64,000 bases of DNA from Gp6-AA40 sp035293405 (GTDB lineage Bacteria > Acidobacteriota > Vicinamibacteria > Vicinamibacterales > UBA2999). Where the stretch lies: positions 86,041-150,040 of the forward strand of contig DATDOE010000098.1 of the NCBI GenBank assembly GCA_035293405.1, read 5' to 3'. The notes below the pieces were generated by a model. That model made no database searches. It saw only the letters and a list, made by a program, of their open reading frames with translations, and was not told where the DNA came from. A program made the position numbers and the translations under genes. How positions within the stretch are numbered: the stretch's first letter is position 1; each line of letters begins with the position of its first letter. Positions 19,401-29,233 of this stretch are shown here, piece by piece.

Positions 19401-20518
19401 TCGATTCGCGCGGGGTCACGCTGGACGGGCTGACGGCGCGCCTGGGCGGCGGCGACGTCCGGTTCGGCGGCCGGATCGACAAGCAGGGCTATCTCCCTGG
19501 ACGGCTCGACGTCACGATGGGTGGCCGCGACATGCGGTTGCGGTTCCCCGAAGGGATGCGCTCGCTCGTTGACGCGGACCTCGCGCTTCAGGGCACGGTC
19601 GATAGCGCGACCCTGTCGGGGCAGGTCACGGTGAAAGACGCTGTGTACACGCGCGCCTTCGATGGTGGCGGGGGCCTGTTCGACTTGAGCGGCGGCGGCG
19701 ATTCCTCGCTGAACCCGTCGGCGCCGCAGTCTTCCCTCCCCGTGCGTTTCGATATCCGCATCAACGCGCCCTCCACGCTGCAGGTGCAGAACAGAAGCGC
19801 TCGTCTGGTGGCCAACGCCGATCTGCAGCTCCGTGGCACGCTGGATCGGCCCCTCGTATTCGGGCGTGTGGAAATCGAGCGGGGCGAGGCGGAGTTCGAG
19901 GGCAGACGCTACATCCTCACCCGCGGCACGATCGACTTCAACAACCCGACCCGCATCGAGCCGTTCCTCGACATCGAGGCCGAGACACGCATTCGCGTCC
20001 CCGGTGAAACCTATCGCGTCACGCTGCGCGCCACGGGCACGGTGGCCCGGCTGACGCCCGTGTTCTCATCAGACCCGCCGCTGCCAGAACCCGAAGTCCT
20101 GGCGCTGGTGTTCAGCGACGTGGCACCCGAAGGGAACGTCGAGTTGGGGCAGTACCGGGCCGACACGCCGCAACAGCGGTTGCTGCGCGAGCGCGCGGCG
20201 CGCGCGGTCACCGGGAGGGTCTCCTCGGAAGTGGGCCGCGTCGTGGAGCAGATCGTCGGCGTGGACACCTTCCAGATCACGCCGATGCTCAGCGATCCGA
20301 ACGCGCAGTCGTCGCGGATGGATCCCGGCGCGCGGGTGACCGTCGGCAAGCGCCTGTCGGATCGCTTGTACCTCACCTACTCGCGGAGCCTCTCGTCCGC
20401 CACCCGGGACGAGATCATCCTCCTCGAATACGATCAGACCGACCGCTTCTCCTGGATCCTGTCTCGCAACGAAGACGGGACCTACGCGCTCGACTGGCGT
20501 GCCCGACGTACCTTCTAA
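16403..20518 (+). CDS. TamB-like (AsmA/DUF490) envelope transport protein
   Basis: A very long protein (1371 residues) with an N-terminal signal anchor (VVATCAVILAVAFVTSVSM) and a repetitive beta-rich body of AsmA/TamB type. The C-terminus has the DUF490 signature (RGEAEFEGRRYILTRGTIDF, NNPTRIEPFLDIEAETRIRV, ILLEYDQTDRFSWILSRNED). TamB-like proteins span the periplasm and work with an Omp85 protein in outer-membrane protein or lipid transport. A BamA-like gene starts directly at its stop codon, which fits. The GTG at 16403 is the first start after the upstream repeat. No frameshift is seen over 4.1 kb. Confidence 0.88.
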   Translation: MTFKSLTSVLSHPHTQRTRRILRRVVATCAVILAVAFVTSVSMDVGPALKSQAETQGSRFIQRPMHIGRLEVRLWDGSYIVENLRIDGLVPGSTPFLIAKQITVSMPWRTLFNRRVVFDKIEMTDWRMHVETTPDGRHNFPKFTRDGPRGKSQWTTTLQYVRAYRGEFTYQDFGTPWSIVARNLDVTVSKPASDYRGSAKFTDGLVAIQNYVPFRTDMASSFKIDGGRVIFDRIDLTTEGTHSVLNGDANMSYWPELMMQVKSTIQFPKMRELFFAGDTFSLMGESQFTGTFHLFKEPQPNAPGQTRTGRELKGEFRSATLGVNQYRFGDLHGDVRWTPEALAVTDASATLYGGAARFTYRMAPLNAKGVTPTARFETDYANVDLTTLSDFLELDGIRLAGRASGSNVLEWPLRRYREHTGGGVLRLTPPAETVLMTRTMPLERIVAEETRGEDAGPFSPLTPFEPVSIGGEIPYTFGAEWIDLAPGHVATESTLVEFQGRTKYGDDSRIPFHVSSADWQESDRVFAGILTAFGSRTRAIPISGHGTFDGVMTETFPRPRIEGSFNGEQMRAWDVVWGAVRGDAVIQNSYVDVKDVTITSGASTIKTAGRFSMGFPRRDGGEEIDARIEISRRPVADLRHAFNIDDYDVDGTLSGEFHVFGNYLTPLGFGRMEIADAVAYGEPLESASASVRLEGDGARMENVQITKGGGRGTGAAFIGWNGTYSFTFDARGIPVESVAAGKGLGLPLAGVLDFTTSGSGSFDAPRYEVKGTLRDLFVADEGIGQVVGDINVNGELMTLRLEAASPRLAVSVAGRIALTPEKDADVTLTVADTSLDPYVRVFLPQLSPYTTAVASGSIRVVGELNDIDHLLVDVTVDQVDMRLFDYALRNARPIRLALDRHAVRITDMRLVGQDTQLDLAGLANLHDETVNVRLSGDANLAVLQGFVPNIRSTGMAILSAALEGPLKDPIVGGTFEINNGRIRHFSLPHALENINGAVRFDSRGVTLDGLTARLGGGDVRFGGRIDKQGYLPGRLDVTMGGRDMRLRFPEGMRSLVDADLALQGTVDSATLSGQVTVKDAVYTRAFDGGGGLFDLSGGGDSSLNPSAPQSSLPVRFDIRINAPSTLQVQNRSARLVANADLQLRGTLDRPLVFGRVEIERGEAEFEGRRYILTRGTIDFNNPTRIEPFLDIEAETRIRVPGETYRVTLRATGTVARLTPVFSSDPPLPEPEVLALVFSDVAPEGNVELGQYRADTPQQRLLRERAARAVTGRVSSEVGRVVEQIVGVDTFQITPMLSDPNAQSSRMDPGARVTVGKRLSDRLYLTYSRSLSSATRDEIILLEYDQTDRFSWILSRNEDGTYALDWRARRTF

Positions 20519-23473
20519 ATGAGTAATGCAGAATTCAGAATTCAAAATGCAAAAGGCCGCGGCATTTTCGTCGCCTTTGTTTTGCATTTTGCATTTTGCA
20601 TTTTGCATTCCGATGTGTCCGCACAGGCACAAGTCGGCCAAACCGTCGTCGAGATCCGGTTCGAGCAGGAAGGGGAGATCGTCAGCGACCCGGTCATCAC
20701 GCGGCTGGCTGAAACCCGCGCTGGCGAGCCGCTCGCGATACGGGCGGTGCGCGAGACAATCACGCACCTCATGAGCCTGAGCCGCTTCGAGGATGTTCAG
20801 GTCTTCAGCGAGCCCGTTCCGGGTGGGGTCCGCGTCAAGTACGTGCTGGTGCCGACACATCCGGTGGATCGCGTCGAGTTCGTCGGCAAGGCGGGGCTGT
20901 CGACCGACGATCTGCGTCGAGTCGTCACCGACCGGTTTGGCAGGGCGCCCAGCGCCGCGCGCGCCGACGAGGTGGCCGACGCGCTGCGGGCCGAGTACCG
21001 GCGCCGCGGCTATCCCGCCGCACGCGTCACTCCACGGGTCGATGTGACCCACAAGCCGGATCGGGCCACCCTGGTACTCGAGGTCGACGCCGGCGTGCGC
21101 GCCAGGATCCTGGGCGTGAAGCTCACGCAAATCGACGCCGAGGGGCAAAGCAATATCACCGACCGACCAGACATCAGAGAGGGAGAGGCCTACGACGAAC
21201 AGGCCATCGTGCGCGCCCTGCAAGCCTGGGAGAATCGCATGCGGCGGCGTGATTTCTACGAGGCCCGGGCCAGCCACGCGGCCCAGATCGCCGACGATGG
21301 CGTGTTTGTGACGGTGAGCCTGACGCGTGGTCCCCGCGTGGTCGTGATGTTCGTCGGTGACCCGCTGCCGGAAAGCGAACGTGACCGGCTGGTGCCGGTC
21401 CGCTCCGAGGCCTCCGTCGATGAGGATCTGCTCGAGGATGCAAGCCGTGCGATCGAGTCGTACCTCTACGCGCGCGGGTATCGTGACGCCGATGCCCCGT
21501 ACACACGCGAGGAGGGGAAAGGCGAGCTCGTCATCACGTTTCGCATCACCCGAGGTCCGCGGTATGTGCTTCGCGACATCACGACAAAAGGAAACGTCGC
21601 GATTCCCACCCCGGACCTTCTGCGGCTGGTGAGGCTCGAAGAGGGACAGCCGTTCGTACGGGACGCGCTGTCTTCAGGCGTGGCGGCGATCACGGGCATC
21701 TATCGCGCGAGAGGCTTCACGCGCGCGGACGTCAAGCCCGTCGAGTCCGTTCTGCCAGCCGACGATCCAGCGGATCCGGATCGTCAGGTCAGCCTGACCG
21801 TAGCCGTCGTGGAGGGGCCACGCACACTCGTGCGAACGGTCACGTTCCAGGGGAACATGGCGCTGACCGTGTCGGATCTGCGCTCCGCGACGACGCTGGC
21901 TCCCGGCCGTCCGTATTCGACCGCAGATGTCATCACCGATCGGGACCTCATCGAGCAGACGTACCGCGATCGCGGCTACGACAGCGTGGTCGTGACACCC
22001 GCCCCGACCTTCGTGGAGAACGACACCCGGGCCGATATCGCCTTCACCATCAACGAGGGCCCGCAGATCATCGTCGACCACATCATCATCACGGGCAACC
22101 GTCGGATCAGCACCGAGACGATCGAGCGGGAGCTGGTGGTGAAGCCGGGTGACCCGCTCGGCGATGCGGCGATGGTGCAGAGTCGCTCGAACCTCGTGGC
22201 CCTCGAGCTGTTCCGCCGTATTCAGATCGAGGCGCCGTCACACGGCGGTGAGACACGACGCGATGTGGTCGTGCAGGTCGAGGAATCGCCAGCCACCACG
22301 ATCGACGGGGGCGGCGGCGTCGAGGGTGGCTATTTTCTGCGGCCGACCGGCCCGGGGGGCGCGGCCGAGGAGCGCTTCGAGGTGGCGCCGCGCGGCTCCT
22401 TCGGTATCGGCCGGCGCAACCTGTGGGGCAAGAATCGCTCCGTGAATCTCTCGACCCGCGTCAGCCTTCGCTCGCGCGATACGCTGCCGTCCGACGTCTT
22501 CGTACCCACCCCGGAGCAGCCGATTCAGAGTACGCGCGGGTTTCATGAGTACCGCGTGGTCGGCACGTACAGGGAGCCGAAAGCCCTTGGCACCCCCGCC
22601 GACGTGCTGCTTACAGGCATCATCGAACAGGGGATTCGGCCGAGTTTCAACTTTTCCCGTCGTGAGGCGCGGGCCCAGGCCGCGATGCGGGTGTCCCCGC
22701 TCTACAGCGTGAGCGGGCTCTATTCCATCCAGAAGACGAAGCTCTTCGACGAACGAGCCAGCGAGGAAGACAAGCCGCTGATCGACCGTCTGTTCCCGCA
22801 AGTCCGGATCTCGAAGTTCTCCGGCACCCTCATCAGGGACAGCCGGGACGCCGCCGAGGCGCTCGATCCCTCGCATGGGACGCAGGTCATCGTCACCGGC
22901 GATCTGGCGCCGCGCGCGCTGGGATCGGAGGTCGGATTCATCAAGACCTATCTGCAGGGCTTCGTCTACCGTCGTCTCCCCGGCTCGCGCAGGATTGTGC
23001 TCGCGCTCGGTGCACGCGTAGGGATGGCCCATGACTTCGCGCGGGAGGTTGATGTTGATGGAGAGCTGGTGCAGGTGCGGGTCGGCTTGCCCGCAAGCGA
23101 GCGCTTCTTCGCTGGCGGTGACACGTCGGTGCGAGGGTTCTCCCTCGATCGCCTGGGCAATGCGGACACCATCACGGCCACGGGGTTCCCCACGGGCGGA
23201 AACGGTGTCGTGGTGCTCAACAGCGAGTTGCGGGTCAACGTCGTGGGCCCCTTCCAGGCCACGGGCTTCGTCGATGCCGGGAACGTCTTCAAGCAGGCCA
23301 GTGATCTGAGCTTCACGGACCTGCGCCCGGCGGCGGGGTTCGGAGTGTTGTATCGGTCGCCCATAGGCCCGATTCGCGTCGATCTCGGGTTCAACCTCAA
23401 CCGGCGCGAGCTGGTCCCCGGTACCCCCGAGAAACGCCCCGTCTATCACATCCTGCTGGGCCAGGCATTTTGA
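20519..23473 (+). CDS. BamA/TamA-family outer membrane assembly protein
   Basis: A 984-residue Omp85-family protein. Several POTRA domains occupy roughly residues 40-590 (for example VEIRFEQEGEIVSDPVITRL, RATLVLEVDAGVRARILGVK, GPQIIVDHIIITGNRRIST). A C-terminal 16-strand-type barrel follows (SVNLSTRVSLRSRDTLP, FFAGGDTSVRGFSLDRLG, GPIRVDLGFNLNRR). The GDTSVRGF block is the conserved L6-type loop motif. It inserts or translocates outer-membrane proteins, probably with the TamB-like protein before it. The signal peptide (MSNAEFRIQNAKGRGIFVAF, then VLHFAFCILHSDVSAQA) is largely encoded by a 7-bp repeat array. The start codon lies directly after the TamB stop. Confidence 0.93.
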   Translation: MSNAEFRIQNAKGRGIFVAFVLHFAFCILHSDVSAQAQVGQTVVEIRFEQEGEIVSDPVITRLAETRAGEPLAIRAVRETITHLMSLSRFEDVQVFSEPVPGGVRVKYVLVPTHPVDRVEFVGKAGLSTDDLRRVVTDRFGRAPSAARADEVADALRAEYRRRGYPAARVTPRVDVTHKPDRATLVLEVDAGVRARILGVKLTQIDAEGQSNITDRPDIREGEAYDEQAIVRALQAWENRMRRRDFYEARASHAAQIADDGVFVTVSLTRGPRVVVMFVGDPLPESERDRLVPVRSEASVDEDLLEDASRAIESYLYARGYRDADAPYTREEGKGELVITFRITRGPRYVLRDITTKGNVAIPTPDLLRLVRLEEGQPFVRDALSSGVAAITGIYRARGFTRADVKPVESVLPADDPADPDRQVSLTVAVVEGPRTLVRTVTFQGNMALTVSDLRSATTLAPGRPYSTADVITDRDLIEQTYRDRGYDSVVVTPAPTFVENDTRADIAFTINEGPQIIVDHIIITGNRRISTETIERELVVKPGDPLGDAAMVQSRSNLVALELFRRIQIEAPSHGGETRRDVVVQVEESPATTIDGGGGVEGGYFLRPTGPGGAAEERFEVAPRGSFGIGRRNLWGKNRSVNLSTRVSLRSRDTLPSDVFVPTPEQPIQSTRGFHEYRVVGTYREPKALGTPADVLLTGIIEQGIRPSFNFSRREARAQAAMRVSPLYSVSGLYSIQKTKLFDERASEEDKPLIDRLFPQVRISKFSGTLIRDSRDAAEALDPSHGTQVIVTGDLAPRALGSEVGFIKTYLQGFVYRRLPGSRRIVLALGARVGMAHDFAREVDVDGELVQVRVGLPASERFFAGGDTSVRGFSLDRLGNADTITATGFPTGGNGVVVLNSELRVNVVGPFQATGFVDAGNVFKQASDLSFTDLRPAAGFGVLYRSPIGPIRVDLGFNLNRRELVPGTPEKRPVYHILLGQAF
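20525..20611. repeat. Heptamer repeat with inverted arms encoding a signal peptide
   Basis: Left arm 20525-20554 is made of AGAATTC / AAAATGC units. Right arm 20580-20611 has four TTTTGCA units in tandem. The arms are complementary, with a GC-rich 25-nt loop. The right arm is read as the hydrophobic core of the BamA-like signal peptide (LHFAFCILHS). Confidence 0.9.
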
Positions 23474-24153
23474 AAACTCCGCCTCAGTGCCTCTGCTTGT
23501 CCCGCCGAAGCCGCGCGAAGGCGGATGCCTCGGTGTGTCGTGTTCAGTCCTGGTCTTTGGCTGCTGCGCTGTGCCTCTTGATGTGCCCTTCCTTCGCTTC
23601 CGCGCAACAACTGCTCGACAAGGTCCTGGCCCGTATCGGCATTGAAGCGATCACGCGGACCGACGTGCAGGCCGGGGTGGGGCTCGGGCTCGTCGAGGCG
23701 ACATCCGCAGACGATCCCGCGGCGCTGCTGCAGGTCGTTGAACGTCAGCTTGTCCTGAACGAGGTCGCGAGGTTTCCGCCGGCCGAGCCCCCCGCCGCCG
23801 AGATCGATCAGCAGGTGGCGGCGATGAAGATGCGCGCCGGTGCTGCGCTCGAGGATCTGCTGCGCTCGACAGGGCTGGACGAGTCACGGGTTCGTGCGCT
23901 GGCACGCGACACGCTCCGTATCAGGGCGTATCTCGCGCAGCGGTTCGGCACCTCGACACAGGTCAGCGACGACGAGGTGCGCCGGTACTACGAGGAGCAC
24001 CGCGATCAGTTCATGCGAAACGGAATGCCGATTCCGTTCGAGGGTGCCGAAGCCGACGCGCGGCAGCGGGCCTCGGCCGCGCGGCTGCGCACGACCGTCG
24101 CACAGTGGCTGCGCGATCTGCAGACCCGCTCTCAGGTCGTGCTGGTCAAGTAA
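23470..24153 (+). CDS. SurA N-terminal-like periplasmic chaperone without PPIase domain
   Basis: A 227-residue exported protein that follows the BamA-like gene with a 4-bp overlap (TTG start at 23470). After a signal peptide (LAAALCLLMCPSFASAQQ) the mature part resembles the SurA/PpiD N-terminal chaperone fold: LLDKVLARIGIEAITRTDVQ, LQVVERQLVLNEVARFPPAE, and a helical end VSDDEVRRYYEEHRDQF. No parvulin-type isomerase domain follows. It probably holds unfolded outer-membrane proteins for the BamA-like assembly factor next to it. The stretch before the signal core (LSRRSRAKADAS) comes from a repeat-like GCCG/CGGC inverted sequence. Confidence 0.72.
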   Translation: MKTPPQCLCLSRRSRAKADASVCRVQSWSLAAALCLLMCPSFASAQQLLDKVLARIGIEAITRTDVQAGVGLGLVEATSADDPAALLQVVERQLVLNEVARFPPAEPPAAEIDQQVAAMKMRAGAALEDLLRSTGLDESRVRALARDTLRIRAYLAQRFGTSTQVSDDEVRRYYEEHRDQFMRNGMPIPFEGAEADARQRASAARLRTTVAQWLRDLQTRSQVVLVK

Positions 24154-24190
24154 GGCCTCACGCGGCGTCGTTCCGCGCGGCGAAGCCCGC

Positions 24191-24958
24191 TTACGATCCG
24201 CCGAGCGCAACTCGGAGGACTTCGAGCGAGTTGAACCCCGCGTGGCTCACGATCGGCGCCAGGCTGCTGCGTCGTCGCAGGTAGACCACCGCCCAGAACG
24301 CGCCGAGCAGGCCCGTCGTGATCACGGCGTCCCAGCCCTGCAGCAGATGCCCGAGACCGAACGCGGTGCTCAGGACGACCACGCCAACCGCGGCCCCGCC
24401 CAGGTGCTGCTCGAATCGCTGAAGCAGGAAGGCCCGCTGCAGCTCCTCACGAATGCCCCCCGCCACGATCGCGATCACGCCAAGCATCGCGGCGTCCCGG
24501 GGTCCGCCCGTGGCGAGCTGCTCGATCGGATTCGCGGTGACGTTGTGCAGACCGGGCAGAAGGTAAAGCAGGCCGCTCATCACGATGCCGACGAAGAGGA
24601 ACACCAGCGGCACGAGCACGATGCCCAGCCCCACCTCGCGCGCCGGCGACCGGTGACCCAGCCACAACTCGGAGGGGCTCTGACCGTGGGTGCGCTTCAG
24701 CATCACCATGAGGGCAATCAGGACGGCCGTGTCGATCAGGGACAGCGCGAACACGAAGGGGAGTGAGAGCTGGTCAAGCTCGGTTGTGGGCGACCAACCC
24801 GCGGCCCGGAGAAGGCCGCCGATCACGATCTGGGTCGGCAGGCTGGAGCACAGCAGGATTTCGGCGCCCGCGACGAGGCGTTTCTGCCCCGGACTCAGCC
24901 CGTTCACAGCGGTTATGGGGAATGGGTCGGGGGGCGCCGCTGGCTGAGGCTCAGACAA
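24191..24958 (-). CDS. CPBP-family intramembrane metalloprotease
   Basis: A 255-residue polytopic membrane protein with about seven hydrophobic segments. It carries the CPBP (CAAX protease and bacteriocin-processing) motifs: EELQR with Glu171, Glu172 and Arg175; a Phe-x-x-x-His motif FGLGH (Phe200, His204); and the third motif HAGFN (His239, Asn243). These residues form a glutamate/histidine active site inside the membrane. Bacterial members cleave membrane proteins or peptides, sometimes in self-immunity. Substrate is unknown. It is convergent to the SurA-like gene and divergent from the NtrC-type regulator. Confidence 0.88.
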   Translation of the reverse strand: MSEPQPAAPPDPFPITAVNGLSPGQKRLVAGAEILLCSSLPTQIVIGGLLRAAGWSPTTELDQLSLPFVFALSLIDTAVLIALMVMLKRTHGQSPSELWLGHRSPAREVGLGIVLVPLVFLFVGIVMSGLLYLLPGLHNVTANPIEQLATGGPRDAAMLGVIAIVAGGIREELQRAFLLQRFEQHLGGAAVGVVVLSTAFGLGHLLQGWDAVITTGLLGAFWAVVYLRRRSSLAPIVSHAGFNSLEVLRVALGGS

Positions 24959-25035
24959 TCCAGTCTCCTCAGCAGTCTACCGGACGTCGAAGACCGTAGA
25001 CCATGTAAATATGACAGGGTAGTATCTCGTTATAG

Positions 25036-26432
<1,397 letters not shown>

Positions 26433-26433
<1 letters not shown>

Positions 26434-28475
26434 TGCGCCTCAGTATCCGGGTCAAGCAGATCGCTGGCGTCACGGCCATCGTCGGGTTGGCCGTCGTCGC
26501 GCTGAGCGCGCTGTACGCGACGCGCCTGGCCGATGTCGTCCTGCACGAGAGCTACTCGCGCGGACAGATGCTGGCGAAGACGATTCTGCACCGCGCCGGC
26601 GGCGTCGTCACCGGCAGCGGCGACCCGTATGCGCTGTTGCGGGAAGATCCGGGCCTCCGTTCGATCATCGAATCCAGCATTTACGGCGACAGCATCACCA
26701 CGGCGGCCATCGTCGACACCAACAGCGTCGTCGTGGTGGCCAACCTCCGTTCGATGGTCGGCCGCGAGCTACCGGTACAGGACGACCTTGCGGCGCTCGA
26801 TGCGGACACGCCGTTGAACAAGCTGAAGGAGATCTACACGGGCGATGGCCGGACGCTCGAGGTGCACGAGCAGCTGAAGCGCGGTGATGAGGCGTTCGGT
26901 TCAATTCGGATCGGCGTGTCCACGTTGTTGATGCGCAGCGAGCTCGACGAGTTGTTCTGGGGCGCGTTCTTCACCGCCGCGGCGGCTCTTGGTGTGGCGG
27001 TGTTCGTGGCCGGCGTCTTCGCGCAGTTACTGCTGCGTCCGATTCACGTGCTGCGGAGCGGCCTGACGCGTCTCGGCAAGGGCGAGTTCGGCGTCACGCT
27101 CGACCTGCCGCCCGGAGACGAGTTCGGAGAGCTGGGCGATTTCTTCAATACGGTCAGCCAGCAGCTCTCCGCGGATCGGATGCTGCTTGCCGGCCAGAAG
27201 GCGAATCTCCAGTCGGCCGTCGAGCACCTCGAGGATGCTGTCGCGCTGTTCAACCCGTCAGGGGAACTGCTGTTCAGCAATCCGGCGATGCAGCACACGC
27301 TGCCCGGCGATGCCATCGGCCGCGCGCTGCAGGGCCTGCTTCCCAACGGGCATCCCTATCGCACACTCGTGGAAGAGACGCTGGCGACGCGGCTCTCGCG
27401 AGGACCGGTACAGATTCAAGGACATCACACTGAACCGGTGACGGCGCCCTCGTCCCGCGGGTCGGGCAGTCATCGTCTAGCGAATCCAGGCTCCGGCGGT
27501 CATCGCGTCCCCGGCACGCACCTGGGATCCGGGAGGATCGATGTTCCCGGCACGGGCCAGGGATCGGGAAGACACGAAGCCGCCAAGCCCGCCGATGAAG
27601 AGCTCGTGATGACCCATGCGATCATGGGGACGAGCGGCGAGCTGGTCGGTGTGTTGCTCGTGTCGCGCAACCTCGCGCACCTGACGCGCATGCAATCGAC
27701 GCTGGCCTACTCGCGCAAGCTGGTGGCGCTCGGACGGTTGACCGCCGGCATTGCGCACGAGGTGAAGAATCCGCTCAACGCGATGATGATTCACCTGGAG
27801 CTGCTGCGGACGAAGATCCGCGGCATGGCGACCGTGAGCGTGCAACCGGAAGCCATGGCTGCGGCCGGCGGCATGCTCGGCCTCGGACCGGGTCGGGCCA
27901 CGCCATTGCCCGCACCCGTCCACGGTGCGCTCGAGCACGTCTCTATTATCGAGAGCGAAATCCGGCGGCTCGACGAAGTGGTCCAGGGCTTCCTGAAGTT
28001 CACCAGACCTGAAGACCTGCGGCTGCAGCCCGTGAAGGTCAGCGCGCTCTTCGAGGAGATTCTGCCGATTATCGAAGGCGAAGCGAAGAAGCACGGCGTG
28101 AAGGTGACGCTCGAAACACCGCAGTCGGTGCCGGCGGTGAACGGCGACTCGGCCATGCTGCGTCAGGCGTTCCTGAACCTGGCCATCAATGCCTGTCAGG
28201 CCATGCCCAACGGCGGGGGGCTCCGCCTCTCGAGCGCGCCCGCGTCGCGCGGCCGGGTTGAAATCCGTGTGCAAGATACCGGGGTCGGCATTGCCCCCGA
28301 GCACCTGTCGAAGATTTTTGACTTGTATTTCACGACGAAAGAGCGAGGCACCGGCATCGGCCTGTCGATGGTGTATCGGATCATTCAGATGCACGACGGC
28401 GAAGTCGAGGTACAGTCAACGCCTGGGCGGGGAACGACGTTCCGCGTCCTCCTGCCGCGCGCGAGCGGAATCTGA
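26433..28475 (+). CDS. Membrane sensor histidine kinase partner of the NtrC-type regulator
   Basis: A 680-residue kinase starting with GTG on the last base of the regulator's stop codon. Order: N-terminal membrane helix, periplasmic sensor (about 35-170), second helix (GAFFTAAAALGVAVFVAGVF), HAMP (LLRPIHVLRSGLTRLGKG), PAS-like domain, HisKA with His442 (GIAHEVKNPLNAM), and HATPase with N box (AFLNLAINACQAMPNG), G1 (VRVQDTGVGI-like) and G2 (GTGIGLSMVYRII). A Gly/Arg/Pro-rich insert at about residues 345-385 interrupts the PAS region and derives from a direct DNA repeat (27505-27575). The signal is unknown. Confidence 0.93.
27505..27575. repeat. Two-copy 35-bp direct repeat inside the kinase PAS region
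   Basis: Copy 1 (27505-27539) and copy 2 (27541-27575) share GT-CCCGGCACG-CC-GGGATC-GGGA, with substitutions in between. They encode the similar peptides VPGTHLGSGR and VPGTGQGSGR. The insert is flexible and rich in Gly, Pro and Arg. Confidence 0.7.
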
Positions 28476-28476
28476 C

Positions 28477-29115
28477 ATGGCGCTTCACACCCAACGCTCC
28501 GACTCCCAACTGCCCGTTCCGACGGCAGCACGACGTGCCTCGCTGCACGTTGGGCGTTGGCTCGTGATGTTCTTGGGAGTTGCGAGCCTGGTGGCTACGG
28601 GGACCGGGTGCGCCAAGGCTCGTGCGCAGACCGTGCCCGACGGGCCGCCGCTGGTGATGCCGGACCCGCCGTCGCGTGTGTTTGCGCCGATCGAAGAGGA
28701 GCCGCTGGTGTCGTCGCCTGTGGCCCCGGACGCGCCGGCCACGTCGGCACCGCGCGTGACCGCAACGCGACCGCCTGTGCGCCGCCCGACGCCCGCTGAG
28801 CCCGAGAAGCCCGAGCCTACGCCGCCGGCACCCACACCAGCGCCGGTGGCCGAGGCACCGCGCGAGCTGCGCGCCGCGTCATCGCCCGCCGACCACGAGG
28901 CCGAGCGCAGGATCGCAGACCTGCTGTCGCGCGCGGCACGAGACCTCAATCGCGTGGATTACCGCAGGCTCACGCTCGGTGGCAAGGAGCAATACGACCA
29001 GGCGAAGAGCTTCAGCGAGGAAGCCGAGAAGGCGCTGAAGGAACGCAACTTCGTCTACGCGCAGACCGCTGCCGAAAAGTCCGCCAAGCTCGCCACTGAA
29101 CTGTTAGGACGGTAA
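28477..29115 (+). CDS. Proline-rich lipoprotein with C-terminal helical domain
   Basis: A 212-residue protein starting just after the kinase stop. The leader has a lipobox-like ATGTGC (then AKARAQ). The middle is a Pro/Ala/Glu-rich, probably extended linker (PTPAEPEKPEPTPPAPTPAP). The C-terminal 75 residues form a helical bundle (LGGKEQYDQAKSFSEEAEKA, YAQTAAEKSAKLATELLGR). This resembles linker-plus-helix lipoproteins that span the periplasm. Its operon position suggests a link to the two-component system ahead of it. No named family recognised. Confidence 0.72.
   Translation: MALHTQRSDSQLPVPTAARRASLHVGRWLVMFLGVASLVATGTGCAKARAQTVPDGPPLVMPDPPSRVFAPIEEEPLVSSPVAPDAPATSAPRVTATRPPVRRPTPAEPEKPEPTPPAPTPAPVAEAPRELRAASSPADHEAERRIADLLSRAARDLNRVDYRRLTLGGKEQYDQAKSFSEEAEKALKERNFVYAQTAAEKSAKLATELLGR
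28488..28560. repeat. Weak heptamer-type inverted repeat in a lipoprotein leader
   Basis: CCCAACGCTCCGACTCCCAAC near 28490 and CGTTGGGCGTTGG at 28548-28560 are partly complementary and of the same kind as the stronger arrays. They lie in the coding sequence for the leader of the lipoprotein. This is a shorter, decayed example. Confidence 0.5.
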
Positions 29116-29221
29116 TTCAAGAACTCAAGACTCAAAACTCAAACACTGCCTGGTTGGAAGGGCTCTGTTTGAGTTTGCACGCGAGCGCTGTGTGAGTCTT
29201 GAGTTTTGAGTTTTGAGTTTC
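29116..29221. repeat. Heptamer repeat with inverted arms between convergent genes
   Basis: Left arm 29116-29144 has CTCAAGA / CTCAAAA / CTCAAAC units and right arm about 29192-29221 has TGAGTCT / TGAGTTT units, complementary to it. It fills the gap between a lipoprotein gene and a convergent BamA-like gene, where it could serve as a bidirectional terminator. Confidence 0.85.
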
Positions 29222-29233
29222 GACCGACAGGTT

